DNA from: Polaribacter sargassicola
Lineage (GTDB): Bacteria > Bacteroidota > Bacteroidia > Flavobacteriales > Flavobacteriaceae
Direction of reading: 5' to 3'
DNA: 64,000 bases
Assembly: GCF_021991835.1 (NCBI RefSeq)
Contig: NZ_JAHDAU010000006.1
Location: forward strand, 62,001-126,000
Below the pieces are notes generated by a model. The model ran no database searches. It saw only the letters and a list, made by a program, of their open reading frames with translations, and had not been told where the DNA came from. The position numbers were made by a program, and so were the translations under genes. This document shows positions 41,686 to 49,905 of the stretch, in pieces. The first letter of the stretch is position 1, and the number at the start of each line of letters is the position of its first letter.

Positions 41686-42843
41686 TTAACTCTTTGCTTT
41701 CTTTATAGCTTGTAAAATATCTTCAATTAAGTCTTCAGGTTCTTCTATACCAACAGAAAAACGAATTAAACCATCTTTAATACCTCTTGCCAAACGTTCT
41801 TCTTCACTTAAAAGTGCGTGTGTTGTTTGTACAGGGCTTACTGTTGTGCTTTCTAAACCAGCCAAACTCATAGAAGGTTTTATCAACTGTAAATTGTTTT
41901 GAAACTTCATTGCATCAATTCCTTCAGACAATTCAAAAGACATCATCGCTCCAAAACCTTTCATTTGTTTTTTAGCCAATTTATACTGAGGATGACTTTT
42001 TAATCCAGGATAATAAACGGTATCAATATCTGGATTATCTTCTAAAAATTCTGCCATTTTTTGAGCATTTTTTGTTTGCTCCTTTACACGTAGATTCAAT
42101 GTTTTTAAACTTCGTTCTAACAGCCAAACCGTTTGATCACTTAAATTACCACCAAAGTTAATAGCCGTTTTCCAGATATGTTCTATATGTTCTTTTGATG
42201 CAGCAATGGCTCCTGCAGAAATATCTGAATGACCGCCCATGTATTTTGTTGCAGAATGTAAAATAATATCAATACCAAAATCTACAGGATTTTGATTTAT
42301 CGGAGACGCAAAAGTATTATCAATCATTGTAAGAATTTTGTGTTCTTTAGCTAATGATGAAATTGCTTTTATATCTGTAATACCTAATAACGGATTAGAC
42401 GGAGTTTCTATATATAAAACTTTTGTATTTTCTTTAATTAAAGGTGTAAAGTCTTCAACTTTATCAGATTCTGTAAAAGAATATTCTATTCCGTATTTAT
42501 CAAACTCAGAAACTATAAAATTATAGGTACCTCCATAAATAACTTGTTGTATAACTACATGATCTCCTTTTTGTAAAAAAGCCATTAATGCCGCTGAAAT
42601 AGCTGCCATACCAGAGCCAAAAATTAACGCATCTTCTGTATTTTCTAAAGCAGCAATTTTTTTATGCAACATTTCTTGATTTGGAGTATTAAAATAACGC
42701 GGATAACGTTTTACATCTACACCATCAAAAGCATAAGAAGTAGCAGGATAAATAGGGGAAACAGCTCCTTTGAATTGCTCGTCTTTTACTTCTCCTACGT
42801 GAACACAAGTTGTGTTTATTCCTATTTTTTTAGATTCTTTCAT
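41686..42843 (-). CDS. PLP-dependent transsulfuration enzyme, Cys/Met metabolism family
   Basis: A 385-residue fold-type I PLP enzyme. The PLP lysine is in LHSATKYMGGHSD and IDNTFASPINQNPVDFG is the family motif before it; GSGMAAISAALMAF binds the cofactor phosphate. Members include cystathionine gamma-synthase, cystathionine gamma/beta-lyase and methionine gamma-lyase; sequence alone does not choose between them. Sulfur amino-acid metabolism beside bshB1 (cysteine is the thiol donor for bacillithiol) suggests a lyase or synthase feeding cysteine. Divergent from the DUF2520 gene. Confidence 0.9.
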   Translation of the reverse strand: MKESKKIGINTTCVHVGEVKDEQFKGAVSPIYPATSYAFDGVDVKRYPRYFNTPNQEMLHKKIAALENTEDALIFGSGMAAISAALMAFLQKGDHVVIQQVIYGGTYNFIVSEFDKYGIEYSFTESDKVEDFTPLIKENTKVLYIETPSNPLLGITDIKAISSLAKEHKILTMIDNTFASPINQNPVDFGIDIILHSATKYMGGHSDISAGAIAASKEHIEHIWKTAINFGGNLSDQTVWLLERSLKTLNLRVKEQTKNAQKMAEFLEDNPDIDTVYYPGLKSHPQYKLAKKQMKGFGAMMSFELSEGIDAMKFQNNLQLIKPSMSLAGLESTTVSPVQTTHALLSEEERLARGIKDGLIRFSVGIEEPEDLIEDILQAIKKAKS

Positions 42844-42915
42844 TATTATAGTTTTGCTTTTGCTAAATTAATAAAACCTTGTACAATCCAATAAAAAAAT
42901 CAATATCTTCGTTAA

Positions 42916-43611
42916 ATGATATCTGTTTTACTCATTGGAAAAGGAAATGTTGCAACACATTTGTATAATGCTTTTTTAAAAGCTGATACTATTGATGTTA
43001 CACAAATAAGTTCTAGAAACCTAACAATTGTACCAAATGCAGACATTACAATTATTGCTGTTTCTGATGATGCAATTGCAGAAGTATCCTCTAAAATTAA
43101 CAATAATTTTGTTGTACATACATCTGGTGCTTGTGCTATTACCGAGTTAAACAATAAAAACAGAAAAGGTGTATTTTACATGTTGCAAACGTTTTCTAAA
43201 GGAAAAAAAGTCGATTTTAAAAAAGTACCTTTTTGTTTAGAAGCTACTAATAAAAAAGACTTACAATTATTAGAAAAGTTAGCAAAATCTATTGGTCAAA
43301 ATGTATATCATATAAATTCTGAACAAAGAAAAGCACTACATGTTTCTGCTGTTTTTGTAAATAATTTTTCCAACCACATGTATAAAATTGGTAATGATAT
43401 TTGTAAAGACCATAATGTTCCTTTTAAAATTTTAGAACCTTTAATTAAAGAAACGGTATTAAAAATTGAAACATTATCACCTGAAGAAGCACAAACAGGT
43501 CCGGCAATAAGAAACGATAAAAAAACAATAGAAAACCATTTAGAATTGTTGAATAAAAAACAACAAAAAATTTATAAAACATTAACAAAATCAATCCAAA
43601 ATGGAAATTAG
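42916..43611 (+). CDS. Rossmann-fold DUF2520 protein
   Basis: A 231-residue protein with an N-terminal Rossmann dinucleotide fold (SVLLIGKGNVATHL; ITIIAVSDDAIAEV) and a C-terminal DUF2520 domain (about 115-230; LHVSAVFVNNFSNHMYKI). Members look like NADP-dependent dehydrogenases related to F420-dependent oxidoreductases and pyrroline reductases, but no substrate is known. The end overlaps the start of kdsC by 11 bases, so they are co-translated. Confidence 0.86.
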   Translation: MISVLLIGKGNVATHLYNAFLKADTIDVTQISSRNLTIVPNADITIIAVSDDAIAEVSSKINNNFVVHTSGACAITELNNKNRKGVFYMLQTFSKGKKVDFKKVPFCLEATNKKDLQLLEKLAKSIGQNVYHINSEQRKALHVSAVFVNNFSNHMYKIGNDICKDHNVPFKILEPLIKETVLKIETLSPEEAQTGPAIRNDKKTIENHLELLNKKQQKIYKTLTKSIQNGN

Positions 43612-44119
43612 TTACAAACAATTATTACCTAAAATAAATACTTTAATTTTTGATGTTGATGGTGTTCTCACTAACGGAATGCTTACTATTATGCCAGACG
43701 GAGAATTGGTAAGACATATGAATGTTAAAGATGGTTTTGCTTTAAAAACAGCTTTAAATAACGGTTTAAATATCTTTATTATTTCTGGAGGAAAAAACGA
43801 AGGTGTTAGAACTCGTTTAGCAAATTTAGGGATAAAAGATATTTATTTAGGCGCACATGATAAAACAAAACAATACAACGAGTTATTAGAAAAATACAAC
43901 TTAGACCCACAATGCATTATGTATATGGGAGACGATTTGCCAGATTATCCTGTAATGCAACAAGTAGGTTTAGCTTGTTGCCCTAATGATGCCGTTAGAG
44001 AAATACAAAGTGTGGCTAAATATATTTCTGATAAAAAAGGAGGCGAAGGTTGTGTTAGAGATATTATAGAACAAATATTACGCGTACAAGGAAAATGGGG
44101 AAATGATTTTGAGGCTTAA
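43601..44119 (+). CDS. kdsC: KdsC-like HAD phosphatase
   Basis: A 172-residue HAD phosphatase of the KdsC type, which releases phosphate from KDO-8-phosphate to give KDO for lipopolysaccharide. Motif I is IFDVDGVLTNG (nucleophile Asp), motif II ISGG, and MGDDLPDYPVM is the late Asp pair; the short cap-less form and VKDGFALKTAL fit KdsC. YrbI-type phosphatases with other 2-keto sugar acids (such as Neu5Ac-9-P) look alike. Overlaps the DUF2520 gene by 11 bases. Confidence 0.85.
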   Translation: MEISYKQLLPKINTLIFDVDGVLTNGMLTIMPDGELVRHMNVKDGFALKTALNNGLNIFIISGGKNEGVRTRLANLGIKDIYLGAHDKTKQYNELLEKYNLDPQCIMYMGDDLPDYPVMQQVGLACCPNDAVREIQSVAKYISDKKGGEGCVRDIIEQILRVQGKWGNDFEA

Positions 44120-44165
44120 AAAAACGCTTCTTAATTTTAATAATTAACTTTTAAAAACATAAAAA

Positions 44166-44591
44166 ATGAAAAAAATATTCTTAACAACATTACTTTTATT
44201 AATTGCAGTTTCTGTAAACTCACAAACTATTTTTGGTAAATGGAATTCTAGAAATGAGGAAACAGGTAAAGTAGATTCTGTTATAGAAGTATATAAAAAA
44301 GAAGGACTTGCTTATGCTAAAATTATAGATATTAAAAGTGCTGATAGAAAAACAGCTGTTTGTGATTTATGTGAAGGAAAAGACAAAGGCAAACCTATTT
44401 TAGGTTTAACCATTTTAAGTGGTTTAGAAAAAGATGGAGATGAATGGTCTGGAGGAAAAATTCTTGATCCTAGAAATGGTAAAGTTTATAAATGTTACAT
44501 AAAATTAGAAGGCGCTAACAAATTAAAAATTAGAGGATACCTAGGTTTTTCTTTAATTGGTAAAACGGCTTACTGGGAAAGAGTTCAATAA
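44166..44591 (+). CDS. DUF2147 exported protein
   Basis: A 141-residue exported protein with a signal peptide (about 1-20, ending VNSQ) and a DUF2147 domain: IFGKWNSRNEETGKVDSVI, the CDLCEGKDKGKPILGLTIL segment with a conserved CxxC, and KILDPRNGKVYKCYIKL, then YLGFSLIGKTAYWER. A lipocalin-like beta barrel is expected. Function unknown. Follows kdsC by about 46 bases and precedes the tandem ATPase by 17. Confidence 0.88.
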   Translation: MKKIFLTTLLLLIAVSVNSQTIFGKWNSRNEETGKVDSVIEVYKKEGLAYAKIIDIKSADRKTAVCDLCEGKDKGKPILGLTILSGLEKDGDEWSGGKILDPRNGKVYKCYIKLEGANKLKIRGYLGFSLIGKTAYWERVQ

Positions 44592-44608
44592 ATAAACACT
44601 TTATATCT

Positions 44609-45832
44609 ATGGATAATATCCATTATGTAATCAATAAAAATAGCCTTTCTACTAATGCAAAATTAGTTGAAAGGTTTTTAAAAGGAACAATAGATTTACC
44701 TAATTTAAATGCCAAAAAAGGACTTTTATTTTCTGATGTAATTTTAGAAAAATTTATAGATAAAGAGCAAAAACACAATACACAAACTTTAACTGTTAAA
44801 GAAAAGCGTAGCATTAGAACATTATCTAGTGGAGAACAAAAAAAAGCTTTATTAAATTATTTAATTGCTCAAAAACCAGATTTTTTAATTTTAGAAAGTC
44901 CGTTTGAAAGTTTAGATATTGATTCTGTTTCTAACTTAAAAAAATCTTTAATTAAATTATCTTCTTCCATAACAATCATACAAATATTTAGTAGAAGAGA
45001 AGAAATTTTACCAACTGCAACCCATATCTTAGAGGTTAAAGATGATAAAATTATTGATAATATCCCTTTAAAAGAATATACTTTTAAAGAACATAAATTT
45101 ACTTTTAAAGGTAGTATTCCTAAACCAATTACTTTTTACAAAAACATCTCTAATCAATTAATATCATTACAAAATGTAACAGTTAGTTATGATGACAGGT
45201 GTATTTTAAACAATATAAATTGGACCATACATAAAAATGAATTTTGGCAATTAATAGGACCCAATGGCTCTGGTAAAACAACCATTTTATCTATGATTTA
45301 TGGTAACAATGTAAAAGCTTACGGACAAGAAGTTTACTTATTTGGTAATAAAAAAGGTTCAGGAGAAAGCGTATGGGAAATCAAAGAAAAAATAGGATAT
45401 TTTAGTCCTTCTATTTTAGAGTTATTTAAAAGAAAAATAACGGTAGAACAAATGCTAATATCTGGTTTTTTTGATAGTATTGGTTTATATCAAACACCAA
45501 CTACTTTGCAAAAAAAAGTAGTAAAAGAATGGATGTTTTTATTAGGTTTAGAAAACAATTCTTTTCAAGATTTGTCTACTGCAAAACAACGTTTGGTTTT
45601 AATTGCAAGAGCAATGATTAAACACCCACCTTTATTAATTTTAGACGAACCTTTAACAAATTTAGATGATGAAGGCACTGCAATTGTAGCTGTATTAATA
45701 AATAAAATTGCTCAAGAAAGTAACACTACAATTCTTTTTGTTTCTCATAGAAATATAAAAGAATTACAACCCGATTTTACTTTTGAATTAACACCAACAA
45801 AAGAAGGATCTTTGGGTAAAATTAAAAAATAA
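44609..45832 (+). CDS. Tandem ABC-type ATPase with degenerate first half (ModF-like)
   Basis: A 407-residue cytoplasmic protein with two ABC ATPase-like halves and no membrane domain, the layout of ModF/PhrA-type proteins. The second half (about 188-400) is canonical: Walker A GPNGSGKTTIL, then LILDEPLTNLDDEG. The first half has a signature-like LSSGEQKKALL but no Walker A, and its Walker B reads LILESPFESLD, with the catalytic Asp-Glu altered. So one site is probably non-functional, or only one half hydrolyses ATP. Role unknown. Convergent with pcm, 2 bases apart. Confidence 0.85.
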   Translation: MDNIHYVINKNSLSTNAKLVERFLKGTIDLPNLNAKKGLLFSDVILEKFIDKEQKHNTQTLTVKEKRSIRTLSSGEQKKALLNYLIAQKPDFLILESPFESLDIDSVSNLKKSLIKLSSSITIIQIFSRREEILPTATHILEVKDDKIIDNIPLKEYTFKEHKFTFKGSIPKPITFYKNISNQLISLQNVTVSYDDRCILNNINWTIHKNEFWQLIGPNGSGKTTILSMIYGNNVKAYGQEVYLFGNKKGSGESVWEIKEKIGYFSPSILELFKRKITVEQMLISGFFDSIGLYQTPTTLQKKVVKEWMFLLGLENNSFQDLSTAKQRLVLIARAMIKHPPLLILDEPLTNLDDEGTAIVAVLINKIAQESNTTILFVSHRNIKELQPDFTFELTPTKEGSLGKIKK

Positions 45833-45834
45833 AA

Positions 45835-46476
45835 TTAATTTTTTTCTTCTAACATAGGTACAAAAGCAAAATCACCTAACTCATGTTTTTCAAATTCTTT
45901 GGCAGATTTTCTAATAAACAATGTCATTATCTGTGTTTTATCTCCAACTGGTATTAACAACCTACCTCCTATTTTTAATTGTGCCAATAATGGTTTTGGC
46001 ACAAAAGGAGCGCCAGCAGTAACAATAATTTTATCAAAAGGTGCTTGTTCTGGCAAACCTTTATAACCATCACCAAAAATAAATCGTTTTGGTTTATAGC
46101 CTAACTTGGGTAAAAAAAGAGAAGTTCTTTTAAATAACTCTCTTTGTCTTTCTATAGAGTAAACTTCTGCTTTTAGCTCTAATAAAACGGCTGTTTGATA
46201 ACCAGAGCCTGTACCAATTTCTAGTACTTTGTCGGTATTTTTTACTTCTAAAGTTTGAGACTGAAAAGCAACTGTATAAGGTTGAGATATGGTTTGTTCT
46301 GCCGCTATAGGAAAAGCTTTGTCTTGATATGCATGAGACTCAAAACTACTATCAATAAATAGATGTCTCGGAATTTTACGTATTGCATTCAATACATTTT
46401 CATCTATAATTCCTTTTGCTTTTAACACATTAGCAAGCTGATTTCTAAGACCTTGGTGTTTAGAAGTATCTCTCAA
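45835..46476 (-). CDS. pcm: Protein-L-isoaspartate O-methyltransferase
   Basis: A 213-residue protein-L-isoaspartate methyltransferase that repairs damaged aspartyl residues using S-adenosylmethionine. The SAM motif is VLEIGTGSGYQTAVL (about 81-95); TISQPYTVAF is the active-site segment, and KIIVTAGAPFVPKPLLAQL follows. Length is normal. Convergent with the tandem ATPase gene. Confidence 0.95.
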   Translation of the reverse strand: MRDTSKHQGLRNQLANVLKAKGIIDENVLNAIRKIPRHLFIDSSFESHAYQDKAFPIAAEQTISQPYTVAFQSQTLEVKNTDKVLEIGTGSGYQTAVLLELKAEVYSIERQRELFKRTSLFLPKLGYKPKRFIFGDGYKGLPEQAPFDKIIVTAGAPFVPKPLLAQLKIGGRLLIPVGDKTQIMTLFIRKSAKEFEKHELGDFAFVPMLEEKN

Positions 46477-46537
46477 TTTTTACTGTTTTATAAGTTCTAA
46501 AAATAGTAATAAATCTATATAAATAAGCATAAAATTG

Positions 46538-46545
46538 TATCTTTG
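46538..46545 (+). promoter_or_regulatory. -7 box (TATCTTTG) of the oxidoreductase gene
   Basis: TATCTTTG fits TAnnTTTG but lies 140 bases before the ATG at 46678, implying a leader of about 125 bases. A small hairpin (CTGATTT/AAATCAG, 46553-46568) lies near its start. Confidence 0.5.
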
Positions 46546-46677
46546 TTTTTGGCTGATTTTTAAATCAGATAAAATAAATCAATGTCTTTAAAATGAACTT
46601 TTTATAATATTACAGAGTAAATATTAAGTTTAAAATTATTATTCTTGGTTCATAAACAAAGACGTAAAATATAATAT

Positions 46678-47640
46678 ATGCTTAAAGTTGGAGTGTTAGG
46701 TGCTGGTCATTTAGGAAAAATTCATTTACGTTTATTACAACAATCGGATAAATACCAATTAGTTGGTTTTTTTGATCCTTCTAAAGAAAATGCAAAAAAA
46801 GTTGTAGAAGAATTTGGTTATACTTCTTTTGATTCTATTGAATCTTTAATAGATGCTGTAGAAGTTGTAGATATTGTAACACCTACACTATCTCACTTTA
46901 ATTGTGCTAAATTAGCTATTGAAAAAGGGCGTCATATCTTTGTAGAAAAACCAATTACAAAAACTGTTATAGAAGCAGAAGCTATAAAAACTTTAGCTAG
47001 CCAACACCATGTTATAGGGCAAGTTGGTCATGTAGAGCGTTTTAATCCTGCTTTTACTGCTATAAAAGATAAGATAGAAAACCCAATGTTTATAGAATGC
47101 CATAGATTGGCAGAATTTAATCCAAGAGGTACAGATGTACCTGTTGTATTAGATTTAATGATACATGATATAGATATTATTCTTTCTGTAGTAGACTCTA
47201 CAGTTAAAAATGTACACGCAAGTGGTGTTGCTGTTATTTCTGATACACCAGATATTGCAAATGCAAGAATTGAATTTGAAAACGGTTGCGTAGCTAATTT
47301 AACGGCTAGTAGAATTTCTATGAAAAATATGCGTAAATCTCGTTTCTTTCAAAAAGACGCTTATATTTCTGTTAACTTTTTAAGTAAAGAGGCAGAAGTT
47401 GTAAGAATGAAAGAAGTACCAAAAAAACCAGATGAATTTGCAATGATTTTACAGAATGCAGAAGGAGTTAAAAAACAAATTTATTTTGAAAATCCTGATG
47501 TACAAAATAATAATGCAATCTTAGATGAGCTAGAAACTTTTGCTGATGCAATTAATAACAACACAAAACCTATAGTAACTTTAAGACAAGGTACAGAAGC
47601 TTTAAAAGTTGCTCAAATGATTATTGATTGTTTCAATTAA
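46678..47640 (+). CDS. Gfo/Idh/MocA family oxidoreductase
   Basis: A 320-residue NAD(P)-dependent oxidoreductase. N-terminal Rossmann domain (VGVLGAGHLGKIHLRLL; EKPITKTVIEAEAI with the conserved Glu-Lys-Pro) and a C-terminal alpha/beta domain (about 125-320; VVLDLMIHDIDI, with catalytic-type His/Asp). The family oxidises or reduces sugars and cyclitols; flavobacterial copies next to fatty-acid genes are uncharacterised. 102 bases before the 3-hydroxyacyl-CoA dehydrogenase gene. Confidence 0.88.
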   Translation: MLKVGVLGAGHLGKIHLRLLQQSDKYQLVGFFDPSKENAKKVVEEFGYTSFDSIESLIDAVEVVDIVTPTLSHFNCAKLAIEKGRHIFVEKPITKTVIEAEAIKTLASQHHVIGQVGHVERFNPAFTAIKDKIENPMFIECHRLAEFNPRGTDVPVVLDLMIHDIDIILSVVDSTVKNVHASGVAVISDTPDIANARIEFENGCVANLTASRISMKNMRKSRFFQKDAYISVNFLSKEAEVVRMKEVPKKPDEFAMILQNAEGVKKQIYFENPDVQNNNAILDELETFADAINNNTKPIVTLRQGTEALKVAQMIIDCFN

Positions 47641-47680
47641 AAAAATCTGTTTTGTAACTCTTAATATCTTTTGCAAATAA

Positions 47681-47718
47681 TTTTTATTAGGAATTAACAT
47701 ATAAATTCCTAATAAAAA
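47681..47718. repeat. Perfect 15-bp inverted repeat before the 3-hydroxyacyl-CoA dehydrogenase gene
   Basis: TTTTTATTAGGAATT (47681-47695) and its exact complement AATTCCTAATAAAAA (47704-47718) flank an 8-base loop, 24 bases before the ATG. Because T-runs come first and A-runs last, it is the reverse of a terminator on either strand. It could be an operator or a stable 5'-leader hairpin; a weak -7-like TATCTTTTG lies just upstream. Confidence 0.75.
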
Positions 47719-47742
47719 ATGAATCTTTAAAAACACTAAATC

Positions 47743-48630
47743 ATGAAAAATGTTGCTGTTATTGGTGCAGGTACAATGGGTAATGGAATTGCTCATACAT
47801 TTGCTCAATTTAATTTTAAAGTTAACTTAATTGATATTTCTGAAGATTCTTTACAAAAAGGAATGACAACTATTTCTAAAAATTTAGATAGAATGGTTGT
47901 TAAAGAAAAGATTACAGAGTCTGACAAAGAGACAACCTTAAGAAACATAACCACATTTACTTCTATTAAAGAAGCTGTTAAAAATGTAGATTTAGTAATT
48001 GAAGCTGCTACTGAAAATACTACTTTAAAAACAAAAATATTTAAAGAATTAGATGAATATTGTAGTATAGAAACAATTCTAGCTACTAATACATCTTCTA
48101 TTTCTATTACAGAGATTGCTGCATCTACTAAAAGACCAGAAAAAGTAATTGGTATGCATTTTATGAATCCTGTACCTATTATGAAGTTAGTAGAAATTAT
48201 TAAAGGTTATAACACTTCTGATAAAGTTGTAAACACCATTATTTCTCTCTCTAAAACTTTACAAAAAACACCTATAAAAGTAAATGATTATCCTGGTTTT
48301 GTAGCTAACAGAATTTTAATGCCAATGATAAACGAATCTATAGAAACACTATACAATAATGTTGCTGGTGTAAAAGAAATAGATACGGTTATGAAATTAG
48401 GAATGGCGCATCCGATGGGACCTTTACAACTGGCAGATTTTATAGGTTTAGATGTTTGTTTATCTATTTTAAATGTATTGTATAATGGATATAAAAATCC
48501 TAAATACGCACCTTGTCCTTTATTAGTTAATATGGTAATGGCCGGTAAATTAGGCCTAAAATCTGGTGAAGGATTCTACGATTACACTAACCACAAAAAA
48601 GCCGAAAAGGTTGCTAAAATGTTTTCTTAA
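47743..48630 (+). CDS. 3-hydroxyacyl-CoA dehydrogenase (3-hydroxybutyryl-CoA type)
   Basis: A 295-residue short 3-hydroxyacyl-CoA dehydrogenase that interconverts 3-hydroxyacyl-CoA and 3-oxoacyl-CoA with NAD. Rossmann motif VIGAGTMGNGIAHTFAQF at the start; catalytic His in GMHFMNPVPIMKL; C-terminal dimer domain with DYPGFVANRILMP and GMAHPMGPLQLADFIG. The short, single-domain form acts in butanoate or beta-oxidation metabolism. Six bases before the barrel gene, likely one transcript. Confidence 0.94.
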   Translation: MKNVAVIGAGTMGNGIAHTFAQFNFKVNLIDISEDSLQKGMTTISKNLDRMVVKEKITESDKETTLRNITTFTSIKEAVKNVDLVIEAATENTTLKTKIFKELDEYCSIETILATNTSSISITEIAASTKRPEKVIGMHFMNPVPIMKLVEIIKGYNTSDKVVNTIISLSKTLQKTPIKVNDYPGFVANRILMPMINESIETLYNNVAGVKEIDTVMKLGMAHPMGPLQLADFIGLDVCLSILNVLYNGYKNPKYAPCPLLVNMVMAGKLGLKSGEGFYDYTNHKKAEKVAKMFS

Positions 48631-48636
48631 TTTTAT

Positions 48637-49275
48637 ATGAAAAAAATAGTTTTACTTTTCTTAATATTTACCACTACAGTTATATTAAGTCAAGAAAAAA
48701 AGCCGAGTATTTTTAATCCGTATAAAATTGGTTTTCTCTACAATAAGGCACAAGACAACAACTTTCTTTTTGATGATACAAACTATTTATACACTACAAA
48801 TAGTTACAAAACTCAATTCTTTTACAAATTAGGAAGTTGGCAAAAAATGGATTTTGAAATAAGTATTCAACCACAAATACAAACATTAAAGCATCAATTA
48901 TTTAACAAGTATTTTGTTTTAGAAAGTGAAGAAAATTACCAAGAAAAAAGAGTTGAATTTACACAACTAAAAGACATGTATTTATATGCTTTTGAGTTGG
49001 GATTTATCTTAAAAAAGAAAGTAATTAATAAACTAGATTTTCAAGCAACTTTAGGTTTAGGAGTAGCATCTATTAGTAAAAGAACAGAACGTTTGGCAAA
49101 AGGATTTACTTTTATAGAAAATGGTTCTCTTGGGCTTTCTTATCAAACAACAAATAAAACGTTTTTATATGTTGGTAGTAATATTGGTCATGTTTCTAAT
49201 TTTGACACTCAAAAACCCAACAACGGTTTTAATATTGTAGGTTTAGAAATTGGTTTTTCTTACCTTTTAAAATAA
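48637..49275 (+). CDS. PagL-like outer-membrane lipid A 3-O-deacylase
   Basis: A 212-residue predicted outer-membrane barrel with a signal peptide (about 1-19). The late motif IGHVSNFDTQKPNNGFNIVG matches the His-x-Ser-Asn and PN-G pattern of PagL/acyloxyacyl hydrolase-type deacylases, in which His and Ser are catalytic, and the C-terminus GLEIGFSYLLK is a normal barrel end. PagL removes one acyl chain from lipid A. Confirming it needs the catalytic Glu, which is not identified by eye. Follows the dehydrogenase by 6 bases; a terminator comes at once after the stop. Confidence 0.72.
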   Translation: MKKIVLLFLIFTTTVILSQEKKPSIFNPYKIGFLYNKAQDNNFLFDDTNYLYTTNSYKTQFFYKLGSWQKMDFEISIQPQIQTLKHQLFNKYFVLESEENYQEKRVEFTQLKDMYLYAFELGFILKKKVINKLDFQATLGLGVASISKRTERLAKGFTFIENGSLGLSYQTTNKTFLYVGSNIGHVSNFDTQKPNNGFNIVGLEIGFSYLLK

Positions 49276-49306
49276 AAAAAGAGAAACCAAATGATTTCTC
49301 TTTTTT
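49275..49306. terminator. Bidirectional terminator between the PagL-like gene and dps
   Basis: Arms AAAAAAGAGAAA (49275-49286) and TTTCTCTTTTTT (49295-49306), with A- and T-runs on each side, between convergent genes. Confidence 0.85.
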
Positions 49307-49329
49307 ATTTTTATACTACAACAAAAATA

Positions 49330-49803
49330 TTATTTACCCAACCAAGAGTTTAACATCCAAATTGTCTTTTCTTGTTCTGCAATAAAATCACTCATCATAG
49401 AGTTTGTACCTTCATCATCTGCTTCATCAGAAATTTCTAAAATTGTTCTCTCTATTTTTAATAATTCTGATAAAGAACTAACAACTAACTCTACTCCTTC
49501 TACATCATTAGAGATATCTTTACCTACAGCAACAGATGCTCTTTCTAAATAATCTGTAAATGTATGTAATGGTTTACCTTGTAATGTTAAAATACGTTCT
49601 GCTATTTCATCAATTTTAATTTGAGAGTCTGTATAAAACTCTTCAAACTTAACATGTAATTCAAAGAAGTTTTTTCCTTTAATATTCCAGTGTAAACCTC
49701 TTAAATTTTGATAATATATTTGAAAATTAGCCAACAGTCCATTTAATTCTGTTACTAAATTAGCTGTTTCTTTTTTGTCTAATCCTAATATTGTTTTGTT
49801 CAT
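49330..49803 (-). CDS. dps: Dps-family ferritin-like protein
   Basis: A 157-residue Dps (DNA protection during starvation) protein. Dps dodecamers oxidise iron with hydrogen peroxide, store it, and in some species coat DNA. Ferroxidase residues are visible: LRGLHWNIKGKNFFELH (His) and YTDSQIKIDEIAERIL (Asp/Glu). Length fits. Divergent from oxyR, with about 100 bases between the starts; Dps genes are classical OxyR targets. Confidence 0.92.
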   Translation of the reverse strand: MNKTILGLDKKETANLVTELNGLLANFQIYYQNLRGLHWNIKGKNFFELHVKFEEFYTDSQIKIDEIAERILTLQGKPLHTFTDYLERASVAVGKDISNDVEGVELVVSSLSELLKIERTILEISDEADDEGTNSMMSDFIAEQEKTIWMLNSWLGK

Positions 49804-49825
49804 TTTTTCTATCTTTTTGATACAT

Positions 49826-49833
49826 CAAATTTA
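49826..49833 (-). promoter_or_regulatory. -7 box (TAAATTTG) of dps
   Basis: On the minus strand TAAATTTG is a perfect TAnnTTTG, 22 bases before the dps ATG. Confidence 0.6.
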
Positions 49834-49905
49834 ATGGAAAAATAATAGCTTTTTCAATAATTATAATTGATACTTTTAATATCTTTATCAGAAAATTTTA
49901 TAAAA

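Noticed and set aside
49804..49905. Possible OxyR box between dps and oxyR
   Set aside because: Short ATAG/CTAT-like pieces occur, but none has the spacing of a full OxyR site; AT-rich sequence makes chance matches likely.
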